Part shown: in pieces, positions 49,416 through 59,324 of the stretch
Layout of the letters: each line of letters starts with the position of its first letter
How positions within the stretch are numbered: the first letter of the stretch is position 1
Origin: JACJYC01 sp964558465
GTDB lineage: Bacteria > Bacteroidota > Bacteroidia > Chitinophagales > Saprospiraceae
Reading direction: 5' to 3'
DNA length: 64,000 nucleotides
Assembly (NCBI GenBank): GCA_964558465.1
Contig: CAZLEF010000001.1
Span: forward strand, 310,001 to 374,000
The notes under the pieces: generated by a model
What the model was told of the DNA's origin: nothing
The model's input: only the letters and a program-made list of their open reading frames with translations
Database searches by the model: none
Made by a program: the position numbers and the translations under genes

Positions 49416-51848
49416 TTATTCGCTCCTCAGGCTCTTTACGGGGTTGGCCAGCGCCGCCCGAATAGCCTGATAACTCACCGTCAGAAAAGCGACCAATACA
49501 GCGACTACCCCGGCCAGTATAAACACCCACCAACCGATATCGATCCGGTAAGCAAAGTTGTTCAGCCATTTATCCATGAAATACCACGCCAGAGGCGCTG
49601 CTGCAAGCAGTGAAATGAGCACGAGTTTTAAAAAATCTTTCGACAACAGCCCCACGATGCCGGTTACGCTGGCCCCGAGTACTTTGCGGACGCCGATTTC
49701 TTTGACCCGCTGCGCGGCCGCATGGGTTGCCAAACCAAACAAACCAAGGCAAGAGATCAGAATGGCCAGGAAACCAAACCCCCGGCAGGTGGCTGAAAGG
49801 CGGTTATCGTCTTCGTAAAAGCGGGCGATACTTTCGTCGAGAAACCGGCCGGTAAATATCTGTTCGGGCAGTACCGCATCGTAAGCGGTTTTGATCGAAC
49901 TGGCAGTGGCCGATATATTGTCAGGCCGGATTTTCACCCCGGCTTCCCAATAAAATTCCTTCCGGGTGGTCATCATCAGCGGCAGATGTTCCTCATGCAA
50001 TGAATGGGTATGAAAATCTTCGGCCACGCCGGTAATTTTCAATAAACTTCGACTGCCTAAACGGATATTTTGCCCGATGACTTCACCCGGATCGGCGATC
50101 CCCAGTTTTCGCAGCAACGTTTTATTTACAATCGCTTCCCGCATGGTATCGGATGGGGTCAGCCATTTGCCGGCCAGCAGGCGGATTCCGTAGGTTTCCT
50201 GGTAACTGGCGTCGCAAAACTTCAATGTAATGCCGTAAGGTTCGTCTTCAGGGCGGGAGCCGTAGCGAAAATTGGACGACCAGGTATTGCCCGAAAAAGG
50301 TTGGTCGCTGCTCAGGCTGACCGATTCCACTGCCGGGATCTGCAGCAATCGCTGTCGCAACGCTTCCTGCCGGGTAACGGTCAAACTATCCGAATTAAAA
50401 GAAAAAGTATACACCAGATCCTTGCTGAACCCCAGATCGCGCGAGCGGATATAATCCAATTGGAGGATGGTGATCATCGCACCGATGATGAGCCCCTGGG
50501 CGATCATAAACTGGAGGACCACCAGCGATTTTCGCAGTGCAGCCCCGCCGTGTCTGCCCTGGTCGGTGTTTTTCCTGAGTGCTTTTACAGGGTGATAACC
50601 TGCCAGAGAAAGCGAAGGATAAAGTCCCGCCAGCAAGGTTACGATAAGGGCCGTAACCCCGAGAAACACCCAAACGGCCGGGTTGGAGAAAAAGGGCGCC
50701 TGGTCGGGTACGTCGGAAATGTATTTCAGCAGCGGGGCTGAAAAATGCGCAACAGCGGCGCCCAGGATGACGGCCAACGCCACGATCAGCCCGGTTTCGC
50801 TCATGAACTGTGCCACGAGTTGACCCTGTTTCCCGCCCAGGGTTTTCCGGACGCCCACCTCTTTGGCCCGCAGCGATGCCTGCGCGGTGGCCAGGTTGAT
50901 GAAATTGAAACAGGCCATGATGAGGATCAGCAGGCCGATGGAACCCAATACGCGCAACCTGCTTTTGGTGACGCGGTGCGAGCCCGAATGACCGTATTGT
51001 TCATTGTAATGCAGGTCGGAAAGCGGTTGGGCATGGTGGAAACGATTCTGCTTGCCGGAATCCCGGCTATATTCCTTTTCGCCAACTTTGGCAAGCAGCG
51101 CGTTGGCCGCCTCAAGTTGGCCGGGGTCGCGCAGCAGGGCATAAACCTGGTTATTGCTGCTGCAACTGCCCCATTCCTTGTCGTAAAAAAAGAGTTGGGT
51201 GTTGTTGATCAGGGTGGGATACGATACAAAATAGGGCGCGGTGAAATCGCAGTTGACCGGAAGTTCCTCGATAACGCCTTTGACCGTTACCGGGATCAGG
51301 TTATCCACCATCACCGTTTTATCCATTGCATCCTGCCATTTGCCAAAACACTTTTCGGCCCAGGAACGGGTCAGCACAATCGCGCCGGGTTGGTCCATTG
51401 CTGTGGCCGGGTCGCCGGCCAGCCACTGGAAGTCAAATATTTTAAAGAAGTCCGATTCCGCAAAAAAGGCGGTTTGCGGCGGGGTTGTTCCGAATTTTTT
51501 CAGGGGCGCCCCGCCGGCCGGGTCGGGCACCGTGATGTTGGACCACATTTCCCGCACCCGGCCGAAGGCTTCAAACTGGCTGACGGAGCTTTCCATGGCA
51601 TCCATTGCCGGAATAGGTGTGCAGACGGTATAAAATTCGCCTTCTTCCGGGCTGATACCCTTTGAAACCACCCGCACGATCCGGTCGTAGTTCTGAAATC
51701 CTTTGTTGAAACTCAGTTCATAACTCACCATCCGGAAAATCAGCAGGGATGCGGCAATGCCCGCCGCCAGCCCCATCACGTTGATGACGGTGTACAGTTT
51801 GTTTTTGCGCAGGGTGCGCCAGGAGAATTTCAGGTTATTAATGGTCAT
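49416..51848 (-). CDS. FtsX/MacB-type ABC transporter permease (end of long operon)
   Basis: An 810-residue permease if started at 51848 (MTINNLKFSWRTLRKNKLYT), the start that aligns with the other copies. Coupling motifs are KEVGVRKTLGG and KEIGVRKVLGA, and it ends NPVKSLRSE. The frame stays open a further 47 codons to an ATG at 51989 (52 codons to the preceding TAG), 15 bases after the upstream permease stop, encoding an acidic stretch (MSFFDDIDYAELIEFMPGNE). The ATG at 51848 directly follows an A10 run, so slippage could switch between the two forms. It is the last gene of the long minus-strand operon and converges with the S41 gene. Confidence 0.9.
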   Translation of the reverse strand: MTINNLKFSWRTLRKNKLYTVINVMGLAAGIAASLLIFRMVSYELSFNKGFQNYDRIVRVVSKGISPEEGEFYTVCTPIPAMDAMESSVSQFEAFGRVREMWSNITVPDPAGGAPLKKFGTTPPQTAFFAESDFFKIFDFQWLAGDPATAMDQPGAIVLTRSWAEKCFGKWQDAMDKTVMVDNLIPVTVKGVIEELPVNCDFTAPYFVSYPTLINNTQLFFYDKEWGSCSSNNQVYALLRDPGQLEAANALLAKVGEKEYSRDSGKQNRFHHAQPLSDLHYNEQYGHSGSHRVTKSRLRVLGSIGLLILIMACFNFINLATAQASLRAKEVGVRKTLGGKQGQLVAQFMSETGLIVALAVILGAAVAHFSAPLLKYISDVPDQAPFFSNPAVWVFLGVTALIVTLLAGLYPSLSLAGYHPVKALRKNTDQGRHGGAALRKSLVVLQFMIAQGLIIGAMITILQLDYIRSRDLGFSKDLVYTFSFNSDSLTVTRQEALRQRLLQIPAVESVSLSSDQPFSGNTWSSNFRYGSRPEDEPYGITLKFCDASYQETYGIRLLAGKWLTPSDTMREAIVNKTLLRKLGIADPGEVIGQNIRLGSRSLLKITGVAEDFHTHSLHEEHLPLMMTTRKEFYWEAGVKIRPDNISATASSIKTAYDAVLPEQIFTGRFLDESIARFYEDDNRLSATCRGFGFLAILISCLGLFGLATHAAAQRVKEIGVRKVLGASVTGIVGLLSKDFLKLVLISLLAAAPLAWYFMDKWLNNFAYRIDIGWWVFILAGVVAVLVAFLTVSYQAIRAALANPVKSLRSE

Positions 51849-52004
51849 TTTTTTTTTGAAGTTAAGGCCCTTTTTAAAGGAATTCGTTGCAACCTGGACA
51901 AGATAATCTTTTATCACGTTTTCTTCTACCTCATTTCCAGGCATAAACTCGATCAATTCAGCATAGTCAATGTCATCGAAAAAAGACAACTGCGCCTTAA
52001 AATC
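51849..52004 (-). other. In-frame open leader of the 49416 permease with A10 tract
   Basis: These 156 bases are free of stop codons in the permease frame and code for an acidic-then-basic stretch (ending NSFKKGLNFKKK). They may be an N-terminal extension or a remnant of another gene. On the minus strand the tract of ten A residues (51857-51848) ends at the permease start codon. Confidence 0.5.
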
Positions 52005-54377
52005 CTATTCACTTCTCAACGATTTTACCGGATTGGACAAAGCCGCTTTGACCGATTGAAAGCTCACCGTCAACAAAGTGATCCCCAGCGCAAGCAGCCC
52101 GGCAAAAACAAATACCCACCATTGCAGCCCGATCCGGTATTCATAGGTCGACAGCCAGTCGCTCAGATAATACCAGGCCAAAGGTACGGCCAGCAGGCAC
52201 GCGATCACCACCAGTCCGATGAAATCACGGGAAAGCAACGACCAAAGGTTGACCACCGAGGCGCCCAGCACTTTCCGCACGCCGATTTCCTTGGTGCGCC
52301 GTTCGGCTACGTAAGCGGACAAACCGAACAGGCCGAGGCAGGAAATAAAAATGGCCAGCACCGCAAAAATCCGGGCCAGCTTCCCTACCCGCTCTTCAGC
52401 CCTGAATTTGGCGTCGTACTCTTCATCAGTAAATTTAAACTCAAAAGGATTCGCCGGGGCGTGCCGCTTGAATACGGTTTCCACCTGTTTCAGCGCATCC
52501 TGAACGGGAACTCCCGGCGTCAGTTTGACGTTGAACACACTCGCCCAGTCATAATCAATGAGAAAGATCGTGGGTTTGATCGGCATAAACGGGGATTCCA
52601 TTACCATATCCCGGACGACGCCGACCACCTGCCCGGGCCGGTCGTTGCGCCGGATCGTTTTTCCTACGATATCTTCGATGCCCACGAGCCGGACAGCCGC
52701 TTCATTGAGGATAAATGCAGCCGTATCCGTAGAAAATTCCCTTGAAAAGTCGCGCCCTTGCAGAATATCCCAACCAATCGATTTTCCGAACTCGTGCGAG
52801 CACCCGACGATGCCGAAGAGCGGCAGGCTGTTGGGGTCCATACCTTCCCAACTGAACCCGATCTGGTTGGACCAGATATCGGTGGTCGGGCTGGAAGACT
52901 GGCTCATCTCGTATACCGCCCCGGTTTTTAACAAATCGTCGTGCAGGACATCGTATTTACCGGCCAGTTCTGTGTTGGCATTGATTTGCATCAGCCCCGA
53001 GCGGTCGTACCCCACGGGCCGGTTCTTGGCGTATTCGATCTGGTTGAATACGATCATTGTGCCGATCATCAGCACGACAGAGACCGTAAACTGCACCACC
53101 ACCAGGACTTTTCGGGGAACCGACGCGTAGCGCCCTGTGCGGAAAACCCCTTTCAAAACCTTGATCGGGCGAAAGGAGGACAGATAGAAGGCGGGGTAAC
53201 TTCCGGCGAGCAATCCGGTGAAAAGGGCAAAACCCAGTGCCAGCAAAACAAAACCGGGGCGGCCAAACGGCAATTCGATTTGTTTTCCGGCCAGATCGTT
53301 GAACCAGGGCAGGGAAAGCCAAACGATCCCAATGGAAAAGGCCAGCGCCAGGAAAGACACCAGAACCGATTCGGTCAGGAACTGCCCGACCAGGTGTTTC
53401 CGGAGCGAACCAACCGTTTTCCGAACCCCAACCTCCTTCGCCCTTTTTTCCGACCTGGCCGTACTCAGGTTCATAAAATTGATACAGGCCAGCAAAAGGA
53501 CAAACAGGCCGATGGCCCCAAAAAGCCAGACAAACTGGATGCGCCCGCCGATGTTTTTGCCATCTCTGAACTCCGAGTACAAGTGCCAGCGGTCCATCGG
53601 GTGGAGGAATAATTCGGGGCTCCCGTCCGGATTATGGGTTTTTTCCACGTTTTTGATCTTTTCGCTGACCTGGGCCATGTCTGCATTTTCCCTGAGTTCT
53701 GCAAACAACTGGAAAGAGTGGTTGCCCCAGTTTTCCTGGCTGGCTTTTACCCATTCATGGTGGGTCAGGTACAACGACCAGGGGAGTAGAAATTTGACTT
53801 CGTGAAAATCGGAGTTAAACGGGAGGTCTCTGAAAACCCCCGTAACCTGTACATCGGTTAACTGGTCGATTTTCAATACTTTCCCCAAAGGCGCCTCTTC
53901 GCCGAATAAAGTTTGGGCCAGCGTTTCCGACAGCAGTATGGCCGCAGGTTCCTGCAGGGCAGATTCGGGGCTGCCATGCAAAAAATCCAGCATCAGTATG
54001 CCCGGCAGTATCGGCTCGGCGTACATGCCCTCCATAATGATCCGTTTTTCGCCGTACGCCAGCAAATGTTCATAGTTCCAGGATGCGAGGGAAACCTGCC
54101 TGAAATCCGCCCCGTAGTCGGTCCGGAGTGTGCCGGCCGTCGGGATGGAAATGGCTGGGCTTGAGGTGGTCTGATCATTGAACGATTGATGGATCCAGAC
54201 CTGGGCCAACCGGCTGTGATTCTTATGAACAAGGTTATAGGTCAGTTCGTCGTGTATCCACAGGCCGATCATCATGGCGACGGCCATACCGATGGCCAAT
54301 CCTGTGATATTGATGACTCCGAAGCCTTTGCTTTTTTTCAGGTTGCGCCAGGCAAGTTTCAAATAGTTGATAAGCAT
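52005..54377 (-). CDS. FtsX/MacB-type ABC transporter permease
   Basis: A 790-residue permease starting MLINYLKLAWRNLKKSKGFG (54377) and ending NPVKSLRSE. Motifs are KEVGVRKTVGS in the first FtsX half and KEIGVRKVLGA in the second. An alternative upstream ATG at 54428 overlaps the stop of the preceding permease in an ATGA and would add 17 residues (MNIGWNHLSNPPVKKSD); the internal start fits the family better, but the overlap suggests translational coupling. It is the fifth permease in order of transcription in the operon. The large periplasmic domain has few cysteines, as in its neighbours. Confidence 0.92.
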   Translation of the reverse strand: MLINYLKLAWRNLKKSKGFGVINITGLAIGMAVAMMIGLWIHDELTYNLVHKNHSRLAQVWIHQSFNDQTTSSPAISIPTAGTLRTDYGADFRQVSLASWNYEHLLAYGEKRIIMEGMYAEPILPGILMLDFLHGSPESALQEPAAILLSETLAQTLFGEEAPLGKVLKIDQLTDVQVTGVFRDLPFNSDFHEVKFLLPWSLYLTHHEWVKASQENWGNHSFQLFAELRENADMAQVSEKIKNVEKTHNPDGSPELFLHPMDRWHLYSEFRDGKNIGGRIQFVWLFGAIGLFVLLLACINFMNLSTARSEKRAKEVGVRKTVGSLRKHLVGQFLTESVLVSFLALAFSIGIVWLSLPWFNDLAGKQIELPFGRPGFVLLALGFALFTGLLAGSYPAFYLSSFRPIKVLKGVFRTGRYASVPRKVLVVVQFTVSVVLMIGTMIVFNQIEYAKNRPVGYDRSGLMQINANTELAGKYDVLHDDLLKTGAVYEMSQSSSPTTDIWSNQIGFSWEGMDPNSLPLFGIVGCSHEFGKSIGWDILQGRDFSREFSTDTAAFILNEAAVRLVGIEDIVGKTIRRNDRPGQVVGVVRDMVMESPFMPIKPTIFLIDYDWASVFNVKLTPGVPVQDALKQVETVFKRHAPANPFEFKFTDEEYDAKFRAEERVGKLARIFAVLAIFISCLGLFGLSAYVAERRTKEIGVRKVLGASVVNLWSLLSRDFIGLVVIACLLAVPLAWYYLSDWLSTYEYRIGLQWWVFVFAGLLALGITLLTVSFQSVKAALSNPVKSLRSE

Positions 54378-54424
54378 ATCCGATTTTTTAACAGGGGGAT
54401 TTGACAGGTGATTCCATCCAATGT

Positions 54425-56833
54425 TCATTCATTTTTTAAGGACCGCGCCGGATTGACAAGGGCTGCTTTCACTGATTGAAAGCCGATGGTGAAAAAGGCG
54501 ATTGCCAGCGCTGCAATGCCCACCACTGCAAATATTTCCCAGCCGATATCGATCCGGAAGGCGAAATCAGCCAGCCAATGGCGCATAAAGTACCACGCCA
54601 CGGGAGTCGCCAGGAGAATGGCCGCCAGAACCAGTTTCAGGAAATTTTTGCACAACAATCCCACGATGCCTGCCGTTGTGGCGCCCAGCACTTTCCGTAT
54701 GCCGATCTCTTTGATCCGCTGTTCGGCAATAAAGGTAGCCAGGCCAAAAAGCCCGAGGGCGGCGATAAAGATCGCCAGCGCCGAGAACACCATGACCAGC
54801 GTGGAAAGGCGTTCTTCCGCCTGGTATTGCCGGTTGAAATCCTCATCGAGGAAGCTGAAGTTAAAAGGCGCTGAAGGAACCAGGGAAGCCCATTTTGATT
54901 TGATATCTGCCAGGGTACGGTCCAGTCCGGCGGCGTCAATTTTCAGCGACACATAGGAAAACCGCCTTTTGTTGAAATACATTTCAAGCGGGAGCACTTT
55001 AGTGTGCAGGGAGTTGAAATGAAAATCCCGGACCACTCCCACGACTGTGCCCCATCCGCCGCCGAATACCTTACCCAACGCCTCTTCCGGCGAACGCCAG
55101 CCGTAGGCGGCCAGGGCTGATTCGTTAATGAGCACGTTATCGGACAGGTCCAGCTCGATCTTTTCCGAGAGGTTGCGCCCGGCGACCAGTTCGATGCCGT
55201 AAGCCTCCAGAAATTTTTCGTCGATGGGCATCAGTTGCATATCGGTCGATTTGGTCTCATCGCTTTCCAGGCTCACCTTGTTGTTGGCAAAGGTTTTTCC
55301 CGGCACAATCCCTGTAACGGACACCGACGACACCCCCGGGATTTTGGCCAGTTCATCCCTTACGGCGGCGTATTTCCCGCTCAGTTCAGCGTTCCCTGGC
55401 GCATGCAGTACCAACATTTGTTCGTCGTCAAAGCCCAGGTTCTGGGTTTTTAAATAGTCCAATTGCCGGCTGATCACCGCCGTTGCGACCATCAGCACAA
55501 ATGAAATTGCAAATTGTGCCATCACAAGGCCGTTGCGCAAGGGGCTGGCGCCACCGGCGGTTGCAAATTTGCCCGGATGGCTTTTCAGCGCTTCCACGGG
55601 TTTGAACCGTGACAGGGCCATCGCTGGATAACTGCCTGCAAGCAAGCCGGTGATCAAGGCGACGCCGACCACCCACCATACAAAATCGCTTTGCCAAATG
55701 TCTGCAAAAGAGAATTGTTTATCAGCAAGCTGGTTGAACCATGGCAACGCTAATTTGACCAATGCCAGAGCAATTGCCAGGGAAAAGAAACTCATCAGCA
55801 GAGTCTCCCCCAGAAATTGAAAAGCAAGCTGGCTCCGGCGGGCGCCGGTGGTTTTGCGGATACCGACCTCCCTGGCCCGCCTGGACGCCCTTGCTGTGGC
55901 CAGGTTGACAAAATTGATGCAGGCCAGCAATAGGACGACAAAAGCGACGAGGCCGAATATTTGCACCTGCCGCCAGGAATTGTTTTTGCTCATTTCGAAA
56001 CGCAGATCCGAGTGCAGATGGATATCGGTGAGGGGCTGCAGGTTATATGCGTAGTTTTGCTGGTTCCCCTTGATCTCGTCGCCCACATAGCGGTCGGCAA
56101 TATGGCGGATTTGATTGCCGAACGCAGCGACATCCGTGTTTTTTGCCAGCCGGATAAACGTATGAAAAACATTGGCGTGCCAGTTTTCAATCAGTGGGTT
56201 CCCTTCATGCTCTTTGAGCGAGGCTATAAAATCCGGGCGGAAAGATGTGTTTTCCGGTATGTCACCGATCACGGCCGTTATGCGGTACTGGGCGGTGTCC
56301 TTCCGGATGGTCAGGCCCAGCAAGCGGTCAAAATTGCCGGTCACGCCAAAATATTTCTCCGCCATGAAGCGCGTGATCACCAGGTCGCGGGGCGCTTGAA
56401 GGGCCGCCCCCGGCAAGCCGGCCAGAAATTCAAAATCAAATATTTCGAATACATTCGGGTCGGCCCAGACGAATCCCGTTTCATAAAAGATCTTTTCCTT
56501 GCCGTCGCCCATCGGCACCGATTCGCTGAAGGGCGGCACGATTCGTGTGGCGACTTCAACCTGCGGAAAATCCATTAGCGCAGGCGCCAGGGTTCCGGAT
56601 GCGGGTGCAAACAACATATGCTCATTGGCAGGGGTGTTGGTAATGTCCATGGTTACCCTGTAAATCCGGTCGGCGTCGGGCAGCCAGCGGTCATAACTCC
56701 TTTCATGGGTCACATAAAGCAGGATCAGCAGGCAGCAGCCCATACCCAGCGAAAGCCCCAGGATATTGATCCCGCCGGTCAGTTTGTTGCGCAGCAAGTT
56801 GCGCCAGGCGGTTTTGAGGTAGTTGGCAAACAT
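54425..56833 (-). CDS. FtsX/MacB-type ABC transporter permease
   Basis: An 802-residue permease; the start at 56833 (MFANYLKTAWRNLLRNKLTG) fits the family, while the frame remains open to 57025 as an unrelated shadow of the upstream gene's end. First helix GLSLGMGCCLLILLYV; coupling motifs REVGIRKTTGA and KEIGIRKVLGA; ends NPARSLKNE, one of the more diverged tails. The gene starts 38 bases after the stop of the permease at 56872 and its stop overlaps the optional start of the next one. Compared with the others its second periplasmic domain carries an unusual run EIDLSDNVL/SALAAYGWR region. Confidence 0.92.
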   Translation of the reverse strand: MFANYLKTAWRNLLRNKLTGGINILGLSLGMGCCLLILLYVTHERSYDRWLPDADRIYRVTMDITNTPANEHMLFAPASGTLAPALMDFPQVEVATRIVPPFSESVPMGDGKEKIFYETGFVWADPNVFEIFDFEFLAGLPGAALQAPRDLVITRFMAEKYFGVTGNFDRLLGLTIRKDTAQYRITAVIGDIPENTSFRPDFIASLKEHEGNPLIENWHANVFHTFIRLAKNTDVAAFGNQIRHIADRYVGDEIKGNQQNYAYNLQPLTDIHLHSDLRFEMSKNNSWRQVQIFGLVAFVVLLLACINFVNLATARASRRAREVGIRKTTGARRSQLAFQFLGETLLMSFFSLAIALALVKLALPWFNQLADKQFSFADIWQSDFVWWVVGVALITGLLAGSYPAMALSRFKPVEALKSHPGKFATAGGASPLRNGLVMAQFAISFVLMVATAVISRQLDYLKTQNLGFDDEQMLVLHAPGNAELSGKYAAVRDELAKIPGVSSVSVTGIVPGKTFANNKVSLESDETKSTDMQLMPIDEKFLEAYGIELVAGRNLSEKIELDLSDNVLINESALAAYGWRSPEEALGKVFGGGWGTVVGVVRDFHFNSLHTKVLPLEMYFNKRRFSYVSLKIDAAGLDRTLADIKSKWASLVPSAPFNFSFLDEDFNRQYQAEERLSTLVMVFSALAIFIAALGLFGLATFIAEQRIKEIGIRKVLGATTAGIVGLLCKNFLKLVLAAILLATPVAWYFMRHWLADFAFRIDIGWEIFAVVGIAALAIAFFTIGFQSVKAALVNPARSLKNE

Positions 56834-56871
56834 GGACAAGGTTTTATACAGATTTGAAGGATTTTTTCTCG

Positions 56872-59316
56872 TTATTCCGACCGCAGCGACTTCACCGGGT
56901 TGGTCAACGCGGCCCTGACCGCCTGAAAGCTCACGGTCAGAAATGCAATGACAACCGCGCCCAAACCCGCCAGCAAAAACACCTTCCAGCCGATATCGAT
57001 GCGGAAGGCAAAATCCTGCAGCCATTTGTTCATGCCAAAATACGCCAGGGGCGAAGCGATGAGGATGGCAATGCCGACCAGTTTGAGGAATTCTTTTGAC
57101 AACAGAGCGACGATGCCTTCCACCGAGGCGCCGAATACCTTCCGGATGCCGATCTCTTTGGTGCGTTGCTGCGCTGCAAAAGCGGCCAACCCCCAGAGCC
57201 CAAGGCAGGAAATGAACATGGCCAGCCCGGCAAAAACCCGGAATAATTGAAAGAGCCGTTCTTCCGCCTTATAGAAGGTATCGATGGTTTGATCCAGAAA
57301 TTTGAACTCAAAAACGCCCTGCGGGAAACTTTTTTCCCACGCGGTTTCTATTGCCCTCAGGGTGGCCGGCATATCGCTGCCGCCTTCGATCCGGATGCTC
57401 ACCCTGTCGTAAAAATTGTTGTACTGGGTAATGAGCAGGGGGTTGACCTCCTCATGCAGGGAATTTGTATTAAAATCTTTGATCACCCCCGTGATCTCCG
57501 CATTCCAGCCCATCATGCCGATCCAGAACCGTTTGCCCAGCGACGCTTCCGGCGACTCGAAGCCCAGCGTCCTGACCAGTTTTTCATTGACCACACATTT
57601 GGGGAACCGCTGGTCTTCCGGCAGGGATTCCGATACGGCGTGGGTATCCGCAGGCTCATAAAACCGGCCAGCTACCAGTTCCAGGCCATACAACCGGCAA
57701 TACTGTTCGTCGGCATAAATGGTGTTTACCGGTTGCCTGTCGGGGTCGTCGCGGCCCTTGAGGCTCATCCGGGTGCCCCAATGGCCTTCGCCGCTGGGCG
57801 GACTGGTGGAAAAGGCAACGCCTTTTACCTGGGGGATGGCGGCCAGCCCGGCTGCGAGAACAGGCAGTTTTTTATTTTCCGGCGCCTGCACGATCACCGT
57901 ATTATCTTTTTCAAAACCCAGGTTTTTGCTTCGCAGGTAGTTCATCTGTTTGCCAATGAGGATCAGGGCGATCAGCAAGCCGACGGAAATGGTGAATTGC
58001 GCTACGACCAGTACCTTGCGAAGACCGGCAGAACCTTTGTCTCCGGCGATCGTAACGCCCGTTTTCAGGGTGGAAGCTGGTTGGAACCTTGATATGATCC
58101 AGGCTGGGTACAGGCCGGCCAGCAAACCGGTAAAAAACACCCCTGTCAACAACGCGCCGATCAACCCCAGGGAATCGGCCAATTCAAAGATGATTTTTTT
58201 GTCCAGCAGGTTGTTGATAGAAGGAAGGGCATATTGTGCGACCATTACAGCCAACACGCCTGAACCCAAGGCCAACAACCACGCTTCTCCCATAAATTGC
58301 CCGATCAGTTGCCACCGCCCGGCGCCAACCGATTTCCGGACCCCGACTTCCTTCGCACGGGTCAGGGCCTGCGCCGTTGAAAGATTGACAAAATTGATGC
58401 AGGCCAGGGCTAATACCACGAGACCGACACATCCGAAAAACCAAAGCCATGCAGGATTGACCGCTTTAACCCAGGCGCCCCCATCTCCGTATTGGGTGTT
58501 GAGGTGAATATCGGAAAGCGGTTGCAATTCCAGGTCTGCCCGGAAACCGGACCCCGCCCCGCTTTCCTTGTTGACGGTCCGGTCATAGATGGCTTTTAGC
58601 CTGGAAGCGAGGCTTTTGGGGTCGAGCCCTTCCGGCAACACCACAAAAGTGGACCCCCCCGTAACAAACCCCAACTGCGTGTTGCTGGTCTGAATATATT
58701 TTTCATCCGTTGAAAGCGAGAGCAACACCTGGGCCGGCAGATGGGTATTGCCGGGCAGGTCTCGGATGACACCGGCCACGGTGACGGTGTAATCCGTGTT
58801 GTATTTAAAGGTTTTTCCCAGGGGGTCTTCCCGCCCGAAAAATTTCTCTGCCGTGGATTGGGTCAGCAAGGCCTGATAGGGCTGGCGCAATGCCTCATGC
58901 CCGTTGCCGGACAACACCTCGACATCAAAAACTTCGAGGAACTCAGGATCGGTGAACATTACAAATTCCTGCTTGAACCTTTTGTGGGGGTTGATTTCGA
59001 TGATGGGCGCCGGCGGTGGATGATGGACCCGGGTTATGTGCTCAAATTCCGGGAAATCAGTCCGAAGATACTCCGCCAGGGGAAAAGGTGTGGAATAATA
59101 AGGCTCCTTTTTTCCGAAATCCGACCAGATCTGGTTTACACGGTAAGTCCGTTCCGCCTTGGCATGGTATTTATCAAAACTGAGTTCGTGTCGCAGGAAC
59201 AAACCGATCAGCAGGCACACGCCCATGCCCAGGGTGAGCCCGGCAATATGCAGGGATGTGGTCAGTTTTTGGCGGCCCAGGCGGCGAAAGGCCAGGCGGA
59301 GGTGGTTGTTCAACAT
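56872..59316 (-). CDS. FtsX/MacB-type ABC transporter permease
   Basis: An 814-residue permease with N-terminus MLNNHLRLAFRRLGRQKLTT, slightly more basic than the other copies, and C-terminus NPVKSLRSE. Coupling motifs are KEVGVRKSVGA and KEIGIRKVFGA. It starts 8 bases after the stop of the VOC-type gene at 59325, tightly in the operon. The first periplasmic domain includes HHPPPAPIIEINPHKRFKQE, a Pro-rich segment not seen in the others. It is upstream of the permease at 54425 by 38 bases, giving a three-permease block 3' of the VOC gene. Confidence 0.93.
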   Translation of the reverse strand: MLNNHLRLAFRRLGRQKLTTSLHIAGLTLGMGVCLLIGLFLRHELSFDKYHAKAERTYRVNQIWSDFGKKEPYYSTPFPLAEYLRTDFPEFEHITRVHHPPPAPIIEINPHKRFKQEFVMFTDPEFLEVFDVEVLSGNGHEALRQPYQALLTQSTAEKFFGREDPLGKTFKYNTDYTVTVAGVIRDLPGNTHLPAQVLLSLSTDEKYIQTSNTQLGFVTGGSTFVVLPEGLDPKSLASRLKAIYDRTVNKESGAGSGFRADLELQPLSDIHLNTQYGDGGAWVKAVNPAWLWFFGCVGLVVLALACINFVNLSTAQALTRAKEVGVRKSVGAGRWQLIGQFMGEAWLLALGSGVLAVMVAQYALPSINNLLDKKIIFELADSLGLIGALLTGVFFTGLLAGLYPAWIISRFQPASTLKTGVTIAGDKGSAGLRKVLVVAQFTISVGLLIALILIGKQMNYLRSKNLGFEKDNTVIVQAPENKKLPVLAAGLAAIPQVKGVAFSTSPPSGEGHWGTRMSLKGRDDPDRQPVNTIYADEQYCRLYGLELVAGRFYEPADTHAVSESLPEDQRFPKCVVNEKLVRTLGFESPEASLGKRFWIGMMGWNAEITGVIKDFNTNSLHEEVNPLLITQYNNFYDRVSIRIEGGSDMPATLRAIETAWEKSFPQGVFEFKFLDQTIDTFYKAEERLFQLFRVFAGLAMFISCLGLWGLAAFAAQQRTKEIGIRKVFGASVEGIVALLSKEFLKLVGIAILIASPLAYFGMNKWLQDFAFRIDIGWKVFLLAGLGAVVIAFLTVSFQAVRAALTNPVKSLRSE

Positions 59317-59324
59317 GTTTTTTG

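Noticed and set aside
56834..57025. 64-residue N-terminal extension of the permease at 54425
   Set aside because: It overlaps the end of the upstream permease in another frame; the family start is at 56833.
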